A DNA stretch of 44,394 nucleotides from positions 1-44,394 of the forward strand of contig VGOZ01000022.1 in the NCBI GenBank assembly GCA_016875715.1, given 5' to 3'. Of this stretch, positions 1 through 9,110 are shown one piece after another. Positions within the stretch are counted from its first letter, which is position 1. Each line of letters opens with the position of its first letter. The stretch is from Chloroflexota bacterium (lineage in GTDB: Bacteria > Chloroflexota > UBA6077 > FW602-bin22). The notes beneath the pieces were generated by a model. That model saw nothing but the letters and a program-made list of their open reading frames with translations, ran no database searches and was not told the origin of the DNA. The translations under genes were made by a program, and so were the position numbers.

Positions 1-762
1 GGTCTGGCCCGTGACCCAGTCGGAGAGATCGGAGACGAGGTAGAGGACGGCGCGCGCGATGTCGCGCGGGTGTCCGGCGCGCTTCAACGCCTTCAGCATC
101 GTCGCCTCGGCGCGGCGCACCTCATCCGCCATCGTCCGATCGTGCTCCTCGGCGGACGGGATCGCGCCGGGGCAGATGCAATTGACACGGATTCTGGCCG
201 GGCCGAAGTCCCAGGCGACCTGCCGGGTGAAATGCACGACCGCTGCCTTAGCAGTCTGGTACGTGACATAACGATCGGACACGTGCCGGGCGTGGACCGA
301 GGAGATATTGACGATCGCCCCGCCGCCCGCGGCCTCCATATGGGGGATTGCGTACTTGCAGCCCAGGTAGAGCGCCTTCAGCAGCACATCGAATGACCGG
401 TCCCAGTCCGCCTCGTCGAGTTCGACGACGCTGCCGACCTTCTCCCAGTGGGCATTGTTGATGAGGATGTCAAGTCGCCCGAAGCGCGCTACGGTCGCAT
501 CGACGAGCGAGGCGACCTGCTCGCTTCGGCCCACGTCGGTGGGATGGGCGAATGCGATGCCACCCTCCGCCTCGATCTCGTCGGCCGCTCGATCGCCGAC
601 GGCGGCATCGATCTCCCCGATCGCTACGCGCGCCCCCTGGCTGGCCAGCACACGCGCGATCTCCCGACCGATCCGTCGGCCCGCCCCGGTCACGATCGCC
701 ACGCGCCCGTCGAGGCGCAAGAGATCGCCAAGGTTGCCCTCCGCCAGCCCCGTGAGGCTCAT
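1..762 (-). CDS. SDR family oxidoreductase, 3' end outside window
   Basis: This is a short-chain dehydrogenase/reductase, an NAD(P)-dependent cytoplasmic enzyme acting on an unknown alcohol or carbonyl. It reads open for 254 codons from ATG at 762 to the window edge. Visible family marks are the cofactor motif TGAGRRIG near residue 25, the NNA motif, a catalytic Ser in NISSV, the YxxxK pair in YQTAK, and a C-terminal stretch ending DWVTGQT, so only the last few residues are missing. The ATG overlaps the stop of the upstream MoaD-like gene as ATGA, which suggests translational coupling. The substrate is unknown. The link to the molybdenum hydroxylase upstream is inferred from gene order. Confidence 0.9.
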   Translation of the reverse strand, partial: MSLTGLAEGNLGDLLRLDGRVAIVTGAGRRIGREIARVLASQGARVAIGEIDAAVGDRAADEIEAEGGIAFAHPTDVGRSEQVASLVDATVARFGRLDILINNAHWEKVGSVVELDEADWDRSFDVLLKALYLGCKYAIPHMEAAGGGAIVNISSVHARHVSDRYVTYQTAKAAVVHFTRQVAWDFGPARIRVNCICPGAIPSAEEHDRTMADEVRRAEATMLKALKRAGHPRDIARAVLYLVSDLSDWVTGQT

Positions 763-1031
763 CCGCCCCGCCCTCCACTGATCGCCGGCAAGAAGTGCAC
801 CTCACTTGTCGGACCCACACGCTCCATGAGCCCGATCCGCGTGACATAGCCATCGACCGCTACGTTGACCCGAGGACTCAGCAGGTCACCATCCACGAGC
901 CGATCGCGCATACCCGGGTATCGGGACTCCAGGGCGTTCACGATCTGTCGGACGGTCTGGCCCTCAACCTCGACCGTCGCCGCGCCGCCGGTCAGTTCGC
1001 GCATGAGCGCCGGGATGTACACCGTTGCCAT
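759..1031 (-). CDS. MoaD/ThiS-like sulfur carrier protein
   Basis: A 90-residue beta-grasp protein of the MoaD/ThiS family. It matches the family in length, in the central LVDGDLLSPRVNVAVDGY region and in its C-terminal Gly-Gly (the protein ends GGRGG). Such tails are adenylated and thiocarboxylated by an E1-like enzyme to carry sulfur for molybdopterin, thiamine or other targets. No E1-like, MoaE or other moa gene is in the window, so the partner is unknown. The gene sits behind a molybdenum hydroxylase operon, which favours a molybdopterin role, but it lies after a strong hairpin and is coupled to an SDR gene. It could instead be a specialised sulfur donor. Confidence 0.82.
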   Translation of the reverse strand: MATVYIPALMRELTGGAATVEVEGQTVRQIVNALESRYPGMRDRLVDGDLLSPRVNVAVDGYVTRIGLMERVGPTSEVHFLPAISGGRGG

Positions 1032-1060
1032 ACATCTCGGGCATTCCGTTGCGGAGAGAT

Positions 1061-1105
1061 GTCGGACGGACGGGTGCCGCCGAGCGCGGCACCCGTCCGT
1101 CCGAC
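1061..1105 (-). terminator. Strong hairpin after the molybdenum hydroxylase operon
   Basis: Arms 1061-1080 and 1086-1105 are perfect reverse complements over 20 bp with a 5-nt loop. The hairpin starts 3 nt beyond the stop of the large subunit at 1108 and ends 30 bp before the MoaD-like start. No T-run follows, so it is either a terminator of the T-less kind seen in GC-rich genomes or an mRNA-stabilising or attenuating structure between hydroxylase and moaD-SDR. Confidence 0.75.
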
Positions 1106-1107
1106 CG

Positions 1108-3411
1108 TCACTCCCTCGGAATCACCCCGGTGTCCTCCAGGATCGCACGCGGCGACATGGGCAAGCGGTTCATCCGGATTCCGATCGCGTTGTGGATCGC
1201 TGCGGCGATCGCCGCCGGCGGCGGCACGATCGGCACCTCACCCACGCCCCGGACGCCGTACGGATGGCCGGGATTAGGCACCTCGACGATCACCGTATCG
1301 ATCATGGGTAGGTCGTAGGTCAGAGGCATCCGGTAGTCGAGGAAGGACGGGTTCGTCATCGCGCCATCGCGGTTGAACACGTACTCCTCGTTCAGCGCCC
1401 AGCCGATACCCTGCACCGTGCCGCCCTGAAGCTGACCCTCGACGTAGCTTGGGTGGATCGCCTTCCCCGCGTCCTGGACCGTCGTCCAGCGCAGGATGCG
1501 CACCTTGCCGGTCTCAGGGTCCACCTCAAGGTCGCAGATCATCGTCGCGAAGGCTCCGCCGTGCCCGCCCGGATCTACGTTGGCGCTGCCGGTGAGCGGG
1601 CCTCCGGTGTGTCCCAGCTTTCCGGCGAGATCCTTGAAGCCGATCCTGTGCGAGCCCGTGGTGAACGTGCCATCCGCAAAAGAGACGGTTGCGGAGTCGA
1701 CCTCCCACAACTTTGCCGCGCGATCTTTCATCTGCCTCACGACGTCATGTGCTGCTTCGTAGGCAGCCAGGCCAGTTGCGTAGGTGGTGCGACTGCCGCC
1801 CGTGACGTGAGTGAAGCCGACAGAGTCAGTATCGACGACGCTCGGCCGCACGTCCTCGGCGGCGATCCCGAGGACCTCGGCGGCCTGCATCGCGATGGAC
1901 GTGCGCGATCCGCCGATGTCGGTCGACCCTTCGATGAGCGTGATCGTGCCATCTGGATTCACGCTGATCGAACAGCTCGAAGCGAGCCCAACGTTGAACC
2001 AGAAGCCGTGCGCGACGCCGCGTCCTCGCTTCTTTCCATCGCGGTTCGGCTCAAGCGGGGTGCGGTAGTGCTCGTGGTTCTTCGCCACCTCGAGGCACTC
2101 GACGGCGCCCACCCGGTTGTACACCGGTCCATCGATGCGGCGCGTGCCTTCTTTCGCCGAGTTCTTGAGGCGGAGCTCGATCGGGTCCATCCCCATCCTC
2201 TCCGCCAGTTCATCGAGCATCATCTCCGAGGCGAAGGCAGCCTGAGTTGCACCGGGCGCGCGGTATGCGAACGACCGGGGCTTGTTGCAGACCACGTCGT
2301 ACCCGTCGATACGCCCGTTGGGAATGTCGTACGGTGCCCACATACACATGGCCGCGGCGCCCACCGCCGAACCCGGGTACGCGCCAGCTTCCATCGCCAG
2401 GGTCGAATCGATCGCGACGATCCGGCCGTCCTTCTTCGCGCCAAGCCGCGCCTTGATCCACGATGCCGGGGAGGGGCCTGTACCCTGGAACTCGTCGGAA
2501 CGGCTCATCAGAACCTTCACCGGGCGGCCCGACCTCTTCGAGAGCAGAGCCGCGATCGGCTGGAGATAGAGCGGGATCTTCCCGCCAAAGCCTCCGCCGA
2601 TCTCGGTGGGCACCACCTTGATCTTCGAGATCGGGTGCTTAAGCACCTGAACGAGCTGATCGCGGACCGGGAATGCCCCCTGGGTGCTGCCCCAGACGGT
2701 GATGGAATCGTCGGCGCTCCAGAGTGCAGTCGCGTTGTGGGGCTCGATGTAACCCTGATGCACCGTCGCGGTCGTGATTTCCCGCTCGATGATGATATCG
2801 GCCTCGGCGAACCCCTTTTCGATGTCGCCGAGTTCGTGTCGGAAGTGCTGCGCGATGTTGCTCTTCTTCCCCGTGTCCTTGCCGAACTCCTGGGTCGTCA
2901 CGTTGTCGTGCAAGAGCGGCGCAGAGTCTTTCATCGCCTCACGCACGTCAAGCACGGACGGCAGGATCTCCCATTCGATGTCGATGAGTTTGAGCGCCTC
3001 CTCGGCCACGTGGGGGCTGTTCGCCGCGACCGCCGCGACCGGGTGGCCGCGATAGAGCACCTTGTCAGTTGCCATGACGTTGTCGCTGAGGTGCTTCAGG
3101 TTGACGTTGCCCTCGCCGAGATCCTGCCACCGATCGTCGGCTTCGGGGAAGTCCCTCCCCGTGATGACAGCGCGAACACCAGGAAGCGCCGCGGCGCGCG
3201 ACGTATCAATCATCTTGATGCGCGCGTGAGCGTGCGGACTGCGCAACACGCGACCGTGGATCAATCCGGCGATCTTGAAGTCGGCCCCGTAGACCGCGCG
3301 GCCCACGACCTTGTCCACCCCATCGTGACGGATCGGGCGAGTGCCGACGACGCGATAGTGCGTCGTGGCGAGAACCTGGTTGGAGCGGCTCAGGCGATCG
3401 GCGGTCCTCAT
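1108..3411 (-). CDS. Molybdenum hydroxylase large (Mo-cofactor) subunit, xanthine dehydrogenase family
   Basis: A 767-residue molybdopterin-binding subunit of the xanthine dehydrogenase/CO dehydrogenase family; it hydroxylates an unidentified substrate with water as oxygen donor. The N-terminal a/b hammerhead domain starts near GRAVYGADF. The cofactor-binding motif GGGFGGK, the FAYRAPGATQ loop, and the C-terminal GVGEVPIVPP with the catalytic Glu follow. The active-site loop differs from both form-I (AYxCSFR) and form-II (AYRGAGR) CoxL. ATG at 3411 is chosen because GGAGGGAGG lies just upstream and it overlaps the small-subunit stop (ATGA); a longer open frame upstream overlaps that gene and is not real. 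Substrate not assignable. Confidence 0.93.
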   Translation of the reverse strand: MRTADRLSRSNQVLATTHYRVVGTRPIRHDGVDKVVGRAVYGADFKIAGLIHGRVLRSPHAHARIKMIDTSRAAALPGVRAVITGRDFPEADDRWQDLGEGNVNLKHLSDNVMATDKVLYRGHPVAAVAANSPHVAEEALKLIDIEWEILPSVLDVREAMKDSAPLLHDNVTTQEFGKDTGKKSNIAQHFRHELGDIEKGFAEADIIIEREITTATVHQGYIEPHNATALWSADDSITVWGSTQGAFPVRDQLVQVLKHPISKIKVVPTEIGGGFGGKIPLYLQPIAALLSKRSGRPVKVLMSRSDEFQGTGPSPASWIKARLGAKKDGRIVAIDSTLAMEAGAYPGSAVGAAAMCMWAPYDIPNGRIDGYDVVCNKPRSFAYRAPGATQAAFASEMMLDELAERMGMDPIELRLKNSAKEGTRRIDGPVYNRVGAVECLEVAKNHEHYRTPLEPNRDGKKRGRGVAHGFWFNVGLASSCSISVNPDGTITLIEGSTDIGGSRTSIAMQAAEVLGIAAEDVRPSVVDTDSVGFTHVTGGSRTTYATGLAAYEAAHDVVRQMKDRAAKLWEVDSATVSFADGTFTTGSHRIGFKDLAGKLGHTGGPLTGSANVDPGGHGGAFATMICDLEVDPETGKVRILRWTTVQDAGKAIHPSYVEGQLQGGTVQGIGWALNEEYVFNRDGAMTNPSFLDYRMPLTYDLPMIDTVIVEVPNPGHPYGVRGVGEVPIVPPPAAIAAAIHNAIGIRMNRLPMSPRAILEDTGVIPRE

Positions 3412-3902
3412 GACTTTCCTCCCTCCATGCGCTCGGAAGCGTCGAGCACCGCGCGCACGATCTTGTCGTAGCCCGTACATCGACACAGGTTGCCCGACAG
3501 CCAGAACCGAACCCGCTCCTCGCTCGGCCGCGGCTCCCGCTCCAGGAGCGCCTTCGCGGACACGAGGAAACCCGGCGTGCAGATGCCGCACTGCAGCGCG
3601 GCGTTCTCCAGGAAGGCCTGCTGCAGGGCGTGCAGTTCACCGCTCTTCGCCATGCCCTCTACGGTCTCGATCGTCGCGCCCTGGGCCTCCACACCCAGGA
3701 CCAGACACGAGTTGCAGATGCGTCCGTCGATCCGCACGATGCACGCGCCGCAATTCCCGTCATTGCAGCCCTCCTTCGCGCCCGTCAGGCCCAGAACGTC
3801 GCGCAGGGTCTCGAGCAGGCTCTGCCGCGGCTCCACGAGGAAGTCCATCTCCTCGCCATTGATCGTTGCCTGAACCCTTACCCGCGAGCTAGTGGCTGGC
3901 AT
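3408..3902 (-). CDS. Molybdenum hydroxylase small [2Fe-2S] subunit
   Basis: A 164-residue ferredoxin-type subunit that passes electrons from the Mo site to FAD. It has the plant-type cluster motif CNDGNCGAC plus a further Cys in NSCLVL, and the second cluster motifs CGICTPG and CRCTGYD, in the family order. ATG at 3902 lies inside the end of the FAD-subunit gene (14-nt overlap). The reading frame is open further upstream, but that stretch is the antisense of nothing and lies within the FAD gene, so the internal start is preferred. It is the middle gene of the FAD, Fe-S, Mo subunit operon. Confidence 0.93.
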   Translation of the reverse strand: MPATSSRVRVQATINGEEMDFLVEPRQSLLETLRDVLGLTGAKEGCNDGNCGACIVRIDGRICNSCLVLGVEAQGATIETVEGMAKSGELHALQQAFLENAALQCGICTPGFLVSAKALLEREPRPSEERVRFWLSGNLCRCTGYDKIVRAVLDASERMEGGKS

Positions 3903-4779
3903 GGACGACCTCCCCTCGTGCCCGGGCGAGCGCGCCCTGGACGACCCGCTTCGTGAATACGCCGACGAGGTGGCGGCGCTGGGCGGCCGAACCTCGCATG
4001 TCGCTGATCGGGCGGGCGGCCGCCTGCGCGGCTTCCGCGGCGCGGGCAAGAGCGGCTTCCCCGCCATCGGTGCCAACGAGAGCCGCGCCGGCCGCCGCCA
4101 CGTAGAGCGGCGTGGGGGCGACTGACGCCAGCGCCACGCGGGCCGCCGCGATCGTGCGTCGATCCGACGCCAGTTGGACCGATGCTCCCACCCCGACGAC
4201 CGCGATGTCCATCTCGTAGCGAGGGATAAACCGCTGATAGTGCGCGCCGCTGTACGTTGCCGGCGCCGGAATCTCCAGTTCGACGAGGATCTCCCCGGGT
4301 GTCAGACAGGTGCGCCCCGGTGCGGTGCAGAAGTCCTCGGCGGCGATCCTTCGCTCGCCGCCCGGTCCGCGCACGACCGCGACTGCCCCGAGCGCGATGA
4401 GTGCGGGGATCGTATCGCCACTTGGCGCGGCGTTGCACAGGTTGCCGCCCAGGCTGGCGCGGCCCTGGATTGCGATGCCGCCCACGATGGAGACCGAGTC
4501 GACCAGTCCCGCATAGTGGGCCTTTACGTCCGGATGGTCGTAGATCCGATGACACGGTACCGCTGCACCGATACGGAGTCCGCGTGCATCGTAGGTCAGC
4601 CGATTGAGCTCCGGGATTCCCTTGAGATCGACCACTAATTCGGGGTCGAGACGGCCGACGCGCAACTGGACCAGAAGATCGGTTCCGCCGGCGAATGGCC
4701 GTGCTCGACCGTTCCTGCCGGCGAGGGCGGCGATCGCCGCGTCCAGTGTCGTCGGCGCGGCGTACGCGAAGTCCCTCAC
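3889..4779 (-). CDS. Molybdenum hydroxylase FAD-binding subunit
   Basis: A 296-residue FAD-binding medium subunit (CoxM/XdhB family) that re-oxidises the Fe-S subunit and passes electrons to NAD, quinone or another acceptor. The FAD-binding motifs PFAGGTDLL near residue 35 and GRASLGGNLCNAAPSGD near residue 110 are clear. GTG at 4779 is chosen because GGAGGG lies 7 nt upstream and the conserved family N terminus begins there; the frame continues upstream through the divergent promoter region. It is first in the leftward operon and 85 bp from the divergent CoxG-like gene. Confidence 0.92.
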   Translation of the reverse strand: MRDFAYAAPTTLDAAIAALAGRNGRARPFAGGTDLLVQLRVGRLDPELVVDLKGIPELNRLTYDARGLRIGAAVPCHRIYDHPDVKAHYAGLVDSVSIVGGIAIQGRASLGGNLCNAAPSGDTIPALIALGAVAVVRGPGGERRIAAEDFCTAPGRTCLTPGEILVELEIPAPATYSGAHYQRFIPRYEMDIAVVGVGASVQLASDRRTIAAARVALASVAPTPLYVAAAGAALVGTDGGEAALARAAEAAQAAARPISDMRGSAAQRRHLVGVFTKRVVQGALARARGEVVHASH

Positions 4780-4818
4780 GTTGTTTCCCTCCGTCACGCG
4801 CCAGGCGAGTTCGCCGTC

Positions 4819-4828
4819 ATGATATCCT
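4819..4828. promoter_or_regulatory. Overlapping divergent -10 elements between the two hydroxylase operons
   Basis: The sequence atgatatcct reads on the plus strand as an extended -10 (TG-A-TATCCT, 4820-4828) facing the CoxG-like gene. On the minus strand it reads as TATCAT (4819-4824) facing the FAD-subunit gene. The start codons lie about 40 bp away on each side. No convincing -35 box is visible on either side. The assignment rests on -10 matches only. Confidence 0.5.
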
Positions 4829-4864
4829 GCCCAGGCTGTCTCGCCGGCGAGGTAACGAACGGCC

Positions 4865-5325
4865 GTGGAACTTTCTGGAAAGGCCCACATCTCGGCACCC
4901 CGTGCCGAGGTCTGGTCGGCTCTGCTCGATCCCGATGTCCTTCGGGCCTGCCTGCCGGGCTGCGAAGCCCTCACACCGACCGGGCCCGATGCCTATGAGG
5001 CGTCGGTGGTGCTCGGTGTGGCCGGCATCAAAGGGAGCTACCGCGGACGCGTCCGCATCACCGATCGGGTCGAAGAGTCCCGGTATCGCCTCGCCGTCGA
5101 GGGGGCGGGCGGTGGGAATCGCATCAAGGGTGATGCTGTCATCGAATTGCGTGACGCCGCTCGCGGCGGGACCGACGTCCACTATGCGGGCGAGGCACAG
5201 ATTGCCGGGACGTTGGCCGTGGTGGGCCAGCGACTCCTTCAACCCGCTGCGAAATCCTTGACCGAGAAGTTCTTCGCGTCCATCGGGACGCAGGTGCGTA
5301 AACGTGTCGCTGAAGGGAGGCGTGC

Positions 5326-5329
<4 letters not shown>
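4865..5329 (+). CDS. coxG: CoxG-like SRPBCC protein
   Basis: A 154-residue CoxG/SRPBCC-fold protein, recognised from its start [20 protein letters not shown], the LPGCEAL segment and [19 protein letters not shown]. In aerobic CO dehydrogenase loci CoxG is reported to help recruit the enzyme to the membrane. This copy is short and lacks the C-terminal membrane extension seen in longer homologues, so membrane anchoring is doubtful here. The start is GTG 4865; a GAGGT lies about 13 nt upstream. Its stop overlaps the next ATG (ATGA), making it the first gene of a tight four-gene operon. Confidence 0.85.
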
Positions 5330-5841
<512 letters not shown>

Positions 5842-8196
5842 ATGGCCGTATCGAAGATGGTCGGCGCTCGCGTCAAGCGGGTGGAGGATCCACGCCTCAT
5901 CACCGGCGCGGGCACTTACGTCGATGACATCCGCATGGTCGACATGCTCTACGGGGCGGTCGTCCGCAGTCCGATTGCCCATGGGCGTATCCGGCGGATC
6001 GATACCAAGGCTGCGCGCGAACGCCCCGGCGTCGTCGCCGTCTATACGGCGAAAGACCTGCAGTTCGCGGCGCCGCTGCCGAACGCCTGGAACCTCACGG
6101 GCATCCGCGTGACCCGGCACGATCCGCTCGCGACCGAGCGAGTGCGGATGGTGGGCGATGGTGTCGCGTTCGTGGTGGCGGAGAGTCGCTACGGCGCCCG
6201 TGACGCCGCCGACGTCGTCGACGTTGACTACACCGAACTGAGGCCGGTGTCGGATCCGGAGCGTGCGCTGCGGAAGGGCGCGCCCAACGTCTGGGACAAT
6301 GCTCCCGGCAACGAGGCGTATCGCACGGAGGTCGGAGACAGGGCTGCGGTCGATGCCGCATTCGCCAGCGCCTTCAAGACGGTCAGTCTGCGGGTCGTGA
6401 ATCAGCGCCTGATCCCCACACCGATTGAAACGCGCGGCGTCGTGGCGCGGTGGGATCGCGGCTTGGAGCAACTCACGGTCTGGTCCTCAAGTCAGATTCC
6501 GCATCTGCTCAAGACGAACATCGCGGGGGTTCTCGGCCTGCCGGAGCAGAAGGTTCGGGTCATCGTCCCCGAGGTCGGGGGCGGCTTCGGTTGCAAGTTG
6601 AACATCTATGCCGAGGAGATCCTCGCCGCCCGTGCGGCAATGCTCCTCAACCGGCCCGTGAAGTGGATCGAAGAGCGGCGCGAAAGTTTCGCGTCGACGA
6701 TCCATGGGCGTGGGCACGTTCACTACGTCGAGATGGCTCTCAGCCGGGAGGGCAAGATCCTCGGCCTCCGCAATCGCTTCATCGCCGACCTCGGCGCCTA
6801 CGCCCAGGTCAACACCGAGGCGATCCCGACGCTGGCCAATCTCGTCCTCTCCGGCGTGTACGACATGGGCGCGATCCACAGCGAGCTCATCGCCGTCTAC
6901 ACCAATCTCCCACCAACCGACGCGTATCGCGGTGCCGGGCGTCCGGAAGGGGTCCACGCCGTCGAGCGGATCATCCACGCGGCCGCGCACGCCCTGGACA
7001 TGGATCCCACCGAGATCCGTCGTCGCAACCTGATCGCCAAAGACCGATTCCCGTTCACAGCCAAGACCGGCGTCACGTACGACTCGGGGAATTACGAAGC
7101 GAACCTCGATCTGGCGCTCACTGTCTCAAAGTACGCTGAACTTCGGGCGGAGCAGGCCCGGGTGAACGCCGGCGGCACGCACCTTATGGGGATCGGCGTG
7201 GCGATATACATCGAACTCTCCGGCTTCAACCCTTCTGGTGCCGGTGGCGGCATCGGCTGGGAGAGCGGTACGGTGCGGTTCGAGCCGACCGGCAAGGTCA
7301 CGATCTACACGGGTGTCTCGCCGCACGGTCAGGGTCAGGAGACGACGTTCGCCCAGATCGCCGCCGATGAGCTGGGGGTGCCATTCGAGGACATCACCGT
7401 CCTGCACGGCGATACCCAGATGGTCCAGTACGGGATGGGCACCTACGGATCCCGCGGTACCGCAGTGGGCGGCGCTGCCCTAGTGAAGGCGATCGACCGA
7501 GTCAAGGATAAGGCGAAACGGATCGCCGCGCTCCTCCTCGAGGCCTCACCCGAGGACATCGTGTACGACCAGGGAGGGCTCTATGTGGGCGGAGTCCCCG
7601 GTCGCGCCGTCACCGTCCAGGAAGTGGCCGGAACCGCGTATCTCCACGTGGACAAACTGAAGAACGAGATCGATCCTGGCCTGGAGGCGACCGCGACATT
7701 CGACCCCACCAACTTCACCTGGCCGTACGGCACTTACATCGCGGTCGTCATCATCGACCGAGAGACCGGCGAGGTGAAATTGCGCGACCTGTTCGCGACT
7801 GACGACGTCGGTCGCGTTATTTCGCCGCTGCTCGTCGCTGGCCAGGTGCACGGTGGGATCGCCCAGGGGGTCGGCCAGGCCCTGTTCGAGGGCGCGCGGT
7901 TCGATGAGAACGGCCAGCCCCTGACCGGGTCGCTCATGGATTACGCGGTGCCCATCGCGTCGGAATTGCCGGCGTACGTGCTCGCCGCGACTGAGACGCC
8001 CACGCCTGTCAACCCTCTGGGCGCCAAGGGCGTCGGTGAGGCCGGGACGATTGGGACGACGCCGGCAGTGGCCAATGCCGTTGTCGATGCTCTGCAGCAG
8101 TTCGGCATCGATGAGGTGGAGATGCCTATCACTTCAGAGCGAATCTGGCAGGCGCTCAGAAACGCCACTCAGACGAAGAAAGGAGGCCGGCGATGA
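5842..8196 (+). CDS. coxL: CO dehydrogenase-family large Mo subunit, form II
   Basis: A 784-residue Mo-cofactor subunit. The N-terminal motif GARVKRVEDPRLITGAGTY, the cofactor loop GGGFGCK, the active-site loop AYRGAGR (residues 361-367) and the C-terminal GVGE motif (catalytic Glu near 733) are in the usual order. AYRGAGR is the signature of form-II CoxL, while form-I CO dehydrogenases carry AYxCSFR with the Cu-binding Cys. So CO oxidation cannot be assumed; form-II enzymes have mostly unknown substrates. It overlaps the CoxM ATG as ATGA. Confidence 0.94.
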   Translation: MAVSKMVGARVKRVEDPRLITGAGTYVDDIRMVDMLYGAVVRSPIAHGRIRRIDTKAARERPGVVAVYTAKDLQFAAPLPNAWNLTGIRVTRHDPLATERVRMVGDGVAFVVAESRYGARDAADVVDVDYTELRPVSDPERALRKGAPNVWDNAPGNEAYRTEVGDRAAVDAAFASAFKTVSLRVVNQRLIPTPIETRGVVARWDRGLEQLTVWSSSQIPHLLKTNIAGVLGLPEQKVRVIVPEVGGGFGCKLNIYAEEILAARAAMLLNRPVKWIEERRESFASTIHGRGHVHYVEMALSREGKILGLRNRFIADLGAYAQVNTEAIPTLANLVLSGVYDMGAIHSELIAVYTNLPPTDAYRGAGRPEGVHAVERIIHAAAHALDMDPTEIRRRNLIAKDRFPFTAKTGVTYDSGNYEANLDLALTVSKYAELRAEQARVNAGGTHLMGIGVAIYIELSGFNPSGAGGGIGWESGTVRFEPTGKVTIYTGVSPHGQGQETTFAQIAADELGVPFEDITVLHGDTQMVQYGMGTYGSRGTAVGGAALVKAIDRVKDKAKRIAALLLEASPEDIVYDQGGLYVGGVPGRAVTVQEVAGTAYLHVDKLKNEIDPGLEATATFDPTNFTWPYGTYIAVVIIDRETGEVKLRDLFATDDVGRVISPLLVAGQVHGGIAQGVGQALFEGARFDENGQPLTGSLMDYAVPIASELPAYVLAATETPTPVNPLGAKGVGEAGTIGTTPAVANAVVDALQQFGIDEVEMPITSERIWQALRNATQTKKGGRR

Positions 8197-9071
8197 TCCC
8201 GGTCGCGTTCGACTATGAGGCCCCGGCAACGGTCGCCGACGCGCTGAAACTGCTCAGTCGGCTCGGCGATCGGGCGAAGGTGGTCGCGGGCGGTCACAGC
8301 TTGATCCCCACCATGAAGTTGCGACTCGCGCAGCCTGAAGTGCTGATCGACATCAGTCGCATCGCCGAACTGCGCGGCATCACCACGGATGGCAATCACC
8401 TGGTCGTTGGCGCCCTAGCGACGCACGCCCAGGTGGCGTCGAGTGACCTGGTCCGAAGGCAGGCGCCTCTGCTCGCGGAGGTTGCGGGGATCATTGGCGA
8501 TCCGCAGGTGCGCAACCGGGGCACCCTCGGCGGATCGCTCGCCCACGCCGATCCGGCGGCGGACTATCCCGCCGCCGCACTTGCCCTTGATGTCGAGGTG
8601 GTCGCGCGTGGTCCTCGAAGCGAGCGAACAATTCCCATCACACGATTCTTCCGCTCGCTTCTCACCACTGCGCTGCGGCCGAACGAGTTGATCGTCGCCG
8701 TGCGCGTGCCGAAGGCGGCCCGTGGCCAGGGTGGGGCCTACGTGAAACTCGCCAATAAGGCCTCGCACTACGCGGTGGTCGGCGTCGCAGCGTCGGTGCA
8801 AGTCACTCGTGGGAGGATCTCCGCGATCGCGGTCGGAGTAACCGGCGCGGGCAGCACCCCTCGCCGCGCCGGTCGCGTCGAGCGCGCTCTCTTGGGCTCG
8901 CCGCCGGACGTCGCGGCGATCGAGCGGGCATCGGCCTCCGCCGCCGAAGGCCTGGATCTCCTCTCCGACATTCACGGATCGGCGGAGTACCGGGCGCACA
9001 TCACGCGCGTATACACCCGCCGAGCGATCGACGCTGCTCTGGGTCGCACGGGAGTAGCGCGCGCCGCCTGA
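8193..9071 (+). CDS. coxM: CO dehydrogenase-family FAD-binding subunit
   Basis: A 292-residue FAD subunit with the two canonical FAD motifs, AGGHSLIP near residue 32 and IGDPQVRNRGTLGGSLAH near residue 98, followed by ADPAADYPAAAL. It completes the CoxG-S-L-M operon. The S-L-M order differs from the M-S-L order of classical form-I loci, as is common for form-II clusters. The ATG overlaps the CoxL stop. The gene ends 9 bp before a 12-bp perfect hairpin and converges with xdhC. Confidence 0.94.
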   Translation: MIPVAFDYEAPATVADALKLLSRLGDRAKVVAGGHSLIPTMKLRLAQPEVLIDISRIAELRGITTDGNHLVVGALATHAQVASSDLVRRQAPLLAEVAGIIGDPQVRNRGTLGGSLAHADPAADYPAAALALDVEVVARGPRSERTIPITRFFRSLLTTALRPNELIVAVRVPKAARGQGGAYVKLANKASHYAVVGVAASVQVTRGRISAIAVGVTGAGSTPRRAGRVERALLGSPPDVAAIERASASAAEGLDLLSDIHGSAEYRAHITRVYTRRAIDAALGRTGVARAA

Positions 9072-9080
9072 TCGCAAACC

Positions 9081-9110
9081 GGGGTCGTGGCCGGAAGCGG
9101 CCACGACCCC
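9081..9110. terminator. Bidirectional hairpin between convergent coxM and xdhC
   Basis: Arms 9081-9092 and 9099-9110 are perfect complements over 12 bp with a 6-nt loop. The hairpin lies between the coxM stop (9071) and the xdhC stop codon, whose last base is at 9110, and can serve both strands. There is no T-run on either side. Confidence 0.7.

Noticed and set aside
1453..3471. A 672-codon open frame on the plus strand, antisense to the molybdenum hydroxylase large subunit
   Set aside because: It is the shadow of the real minus-strand gene in a GC-rich sequence; its product is Arg-rich with no family resemblance.
5842..8196. Aerobic CO oxidation as the function of this enzyme
   Set aside because: The active-site loop is AYRGAGR, not the Cys-containing form-I motif, so CO oxidation cannot be claimed.
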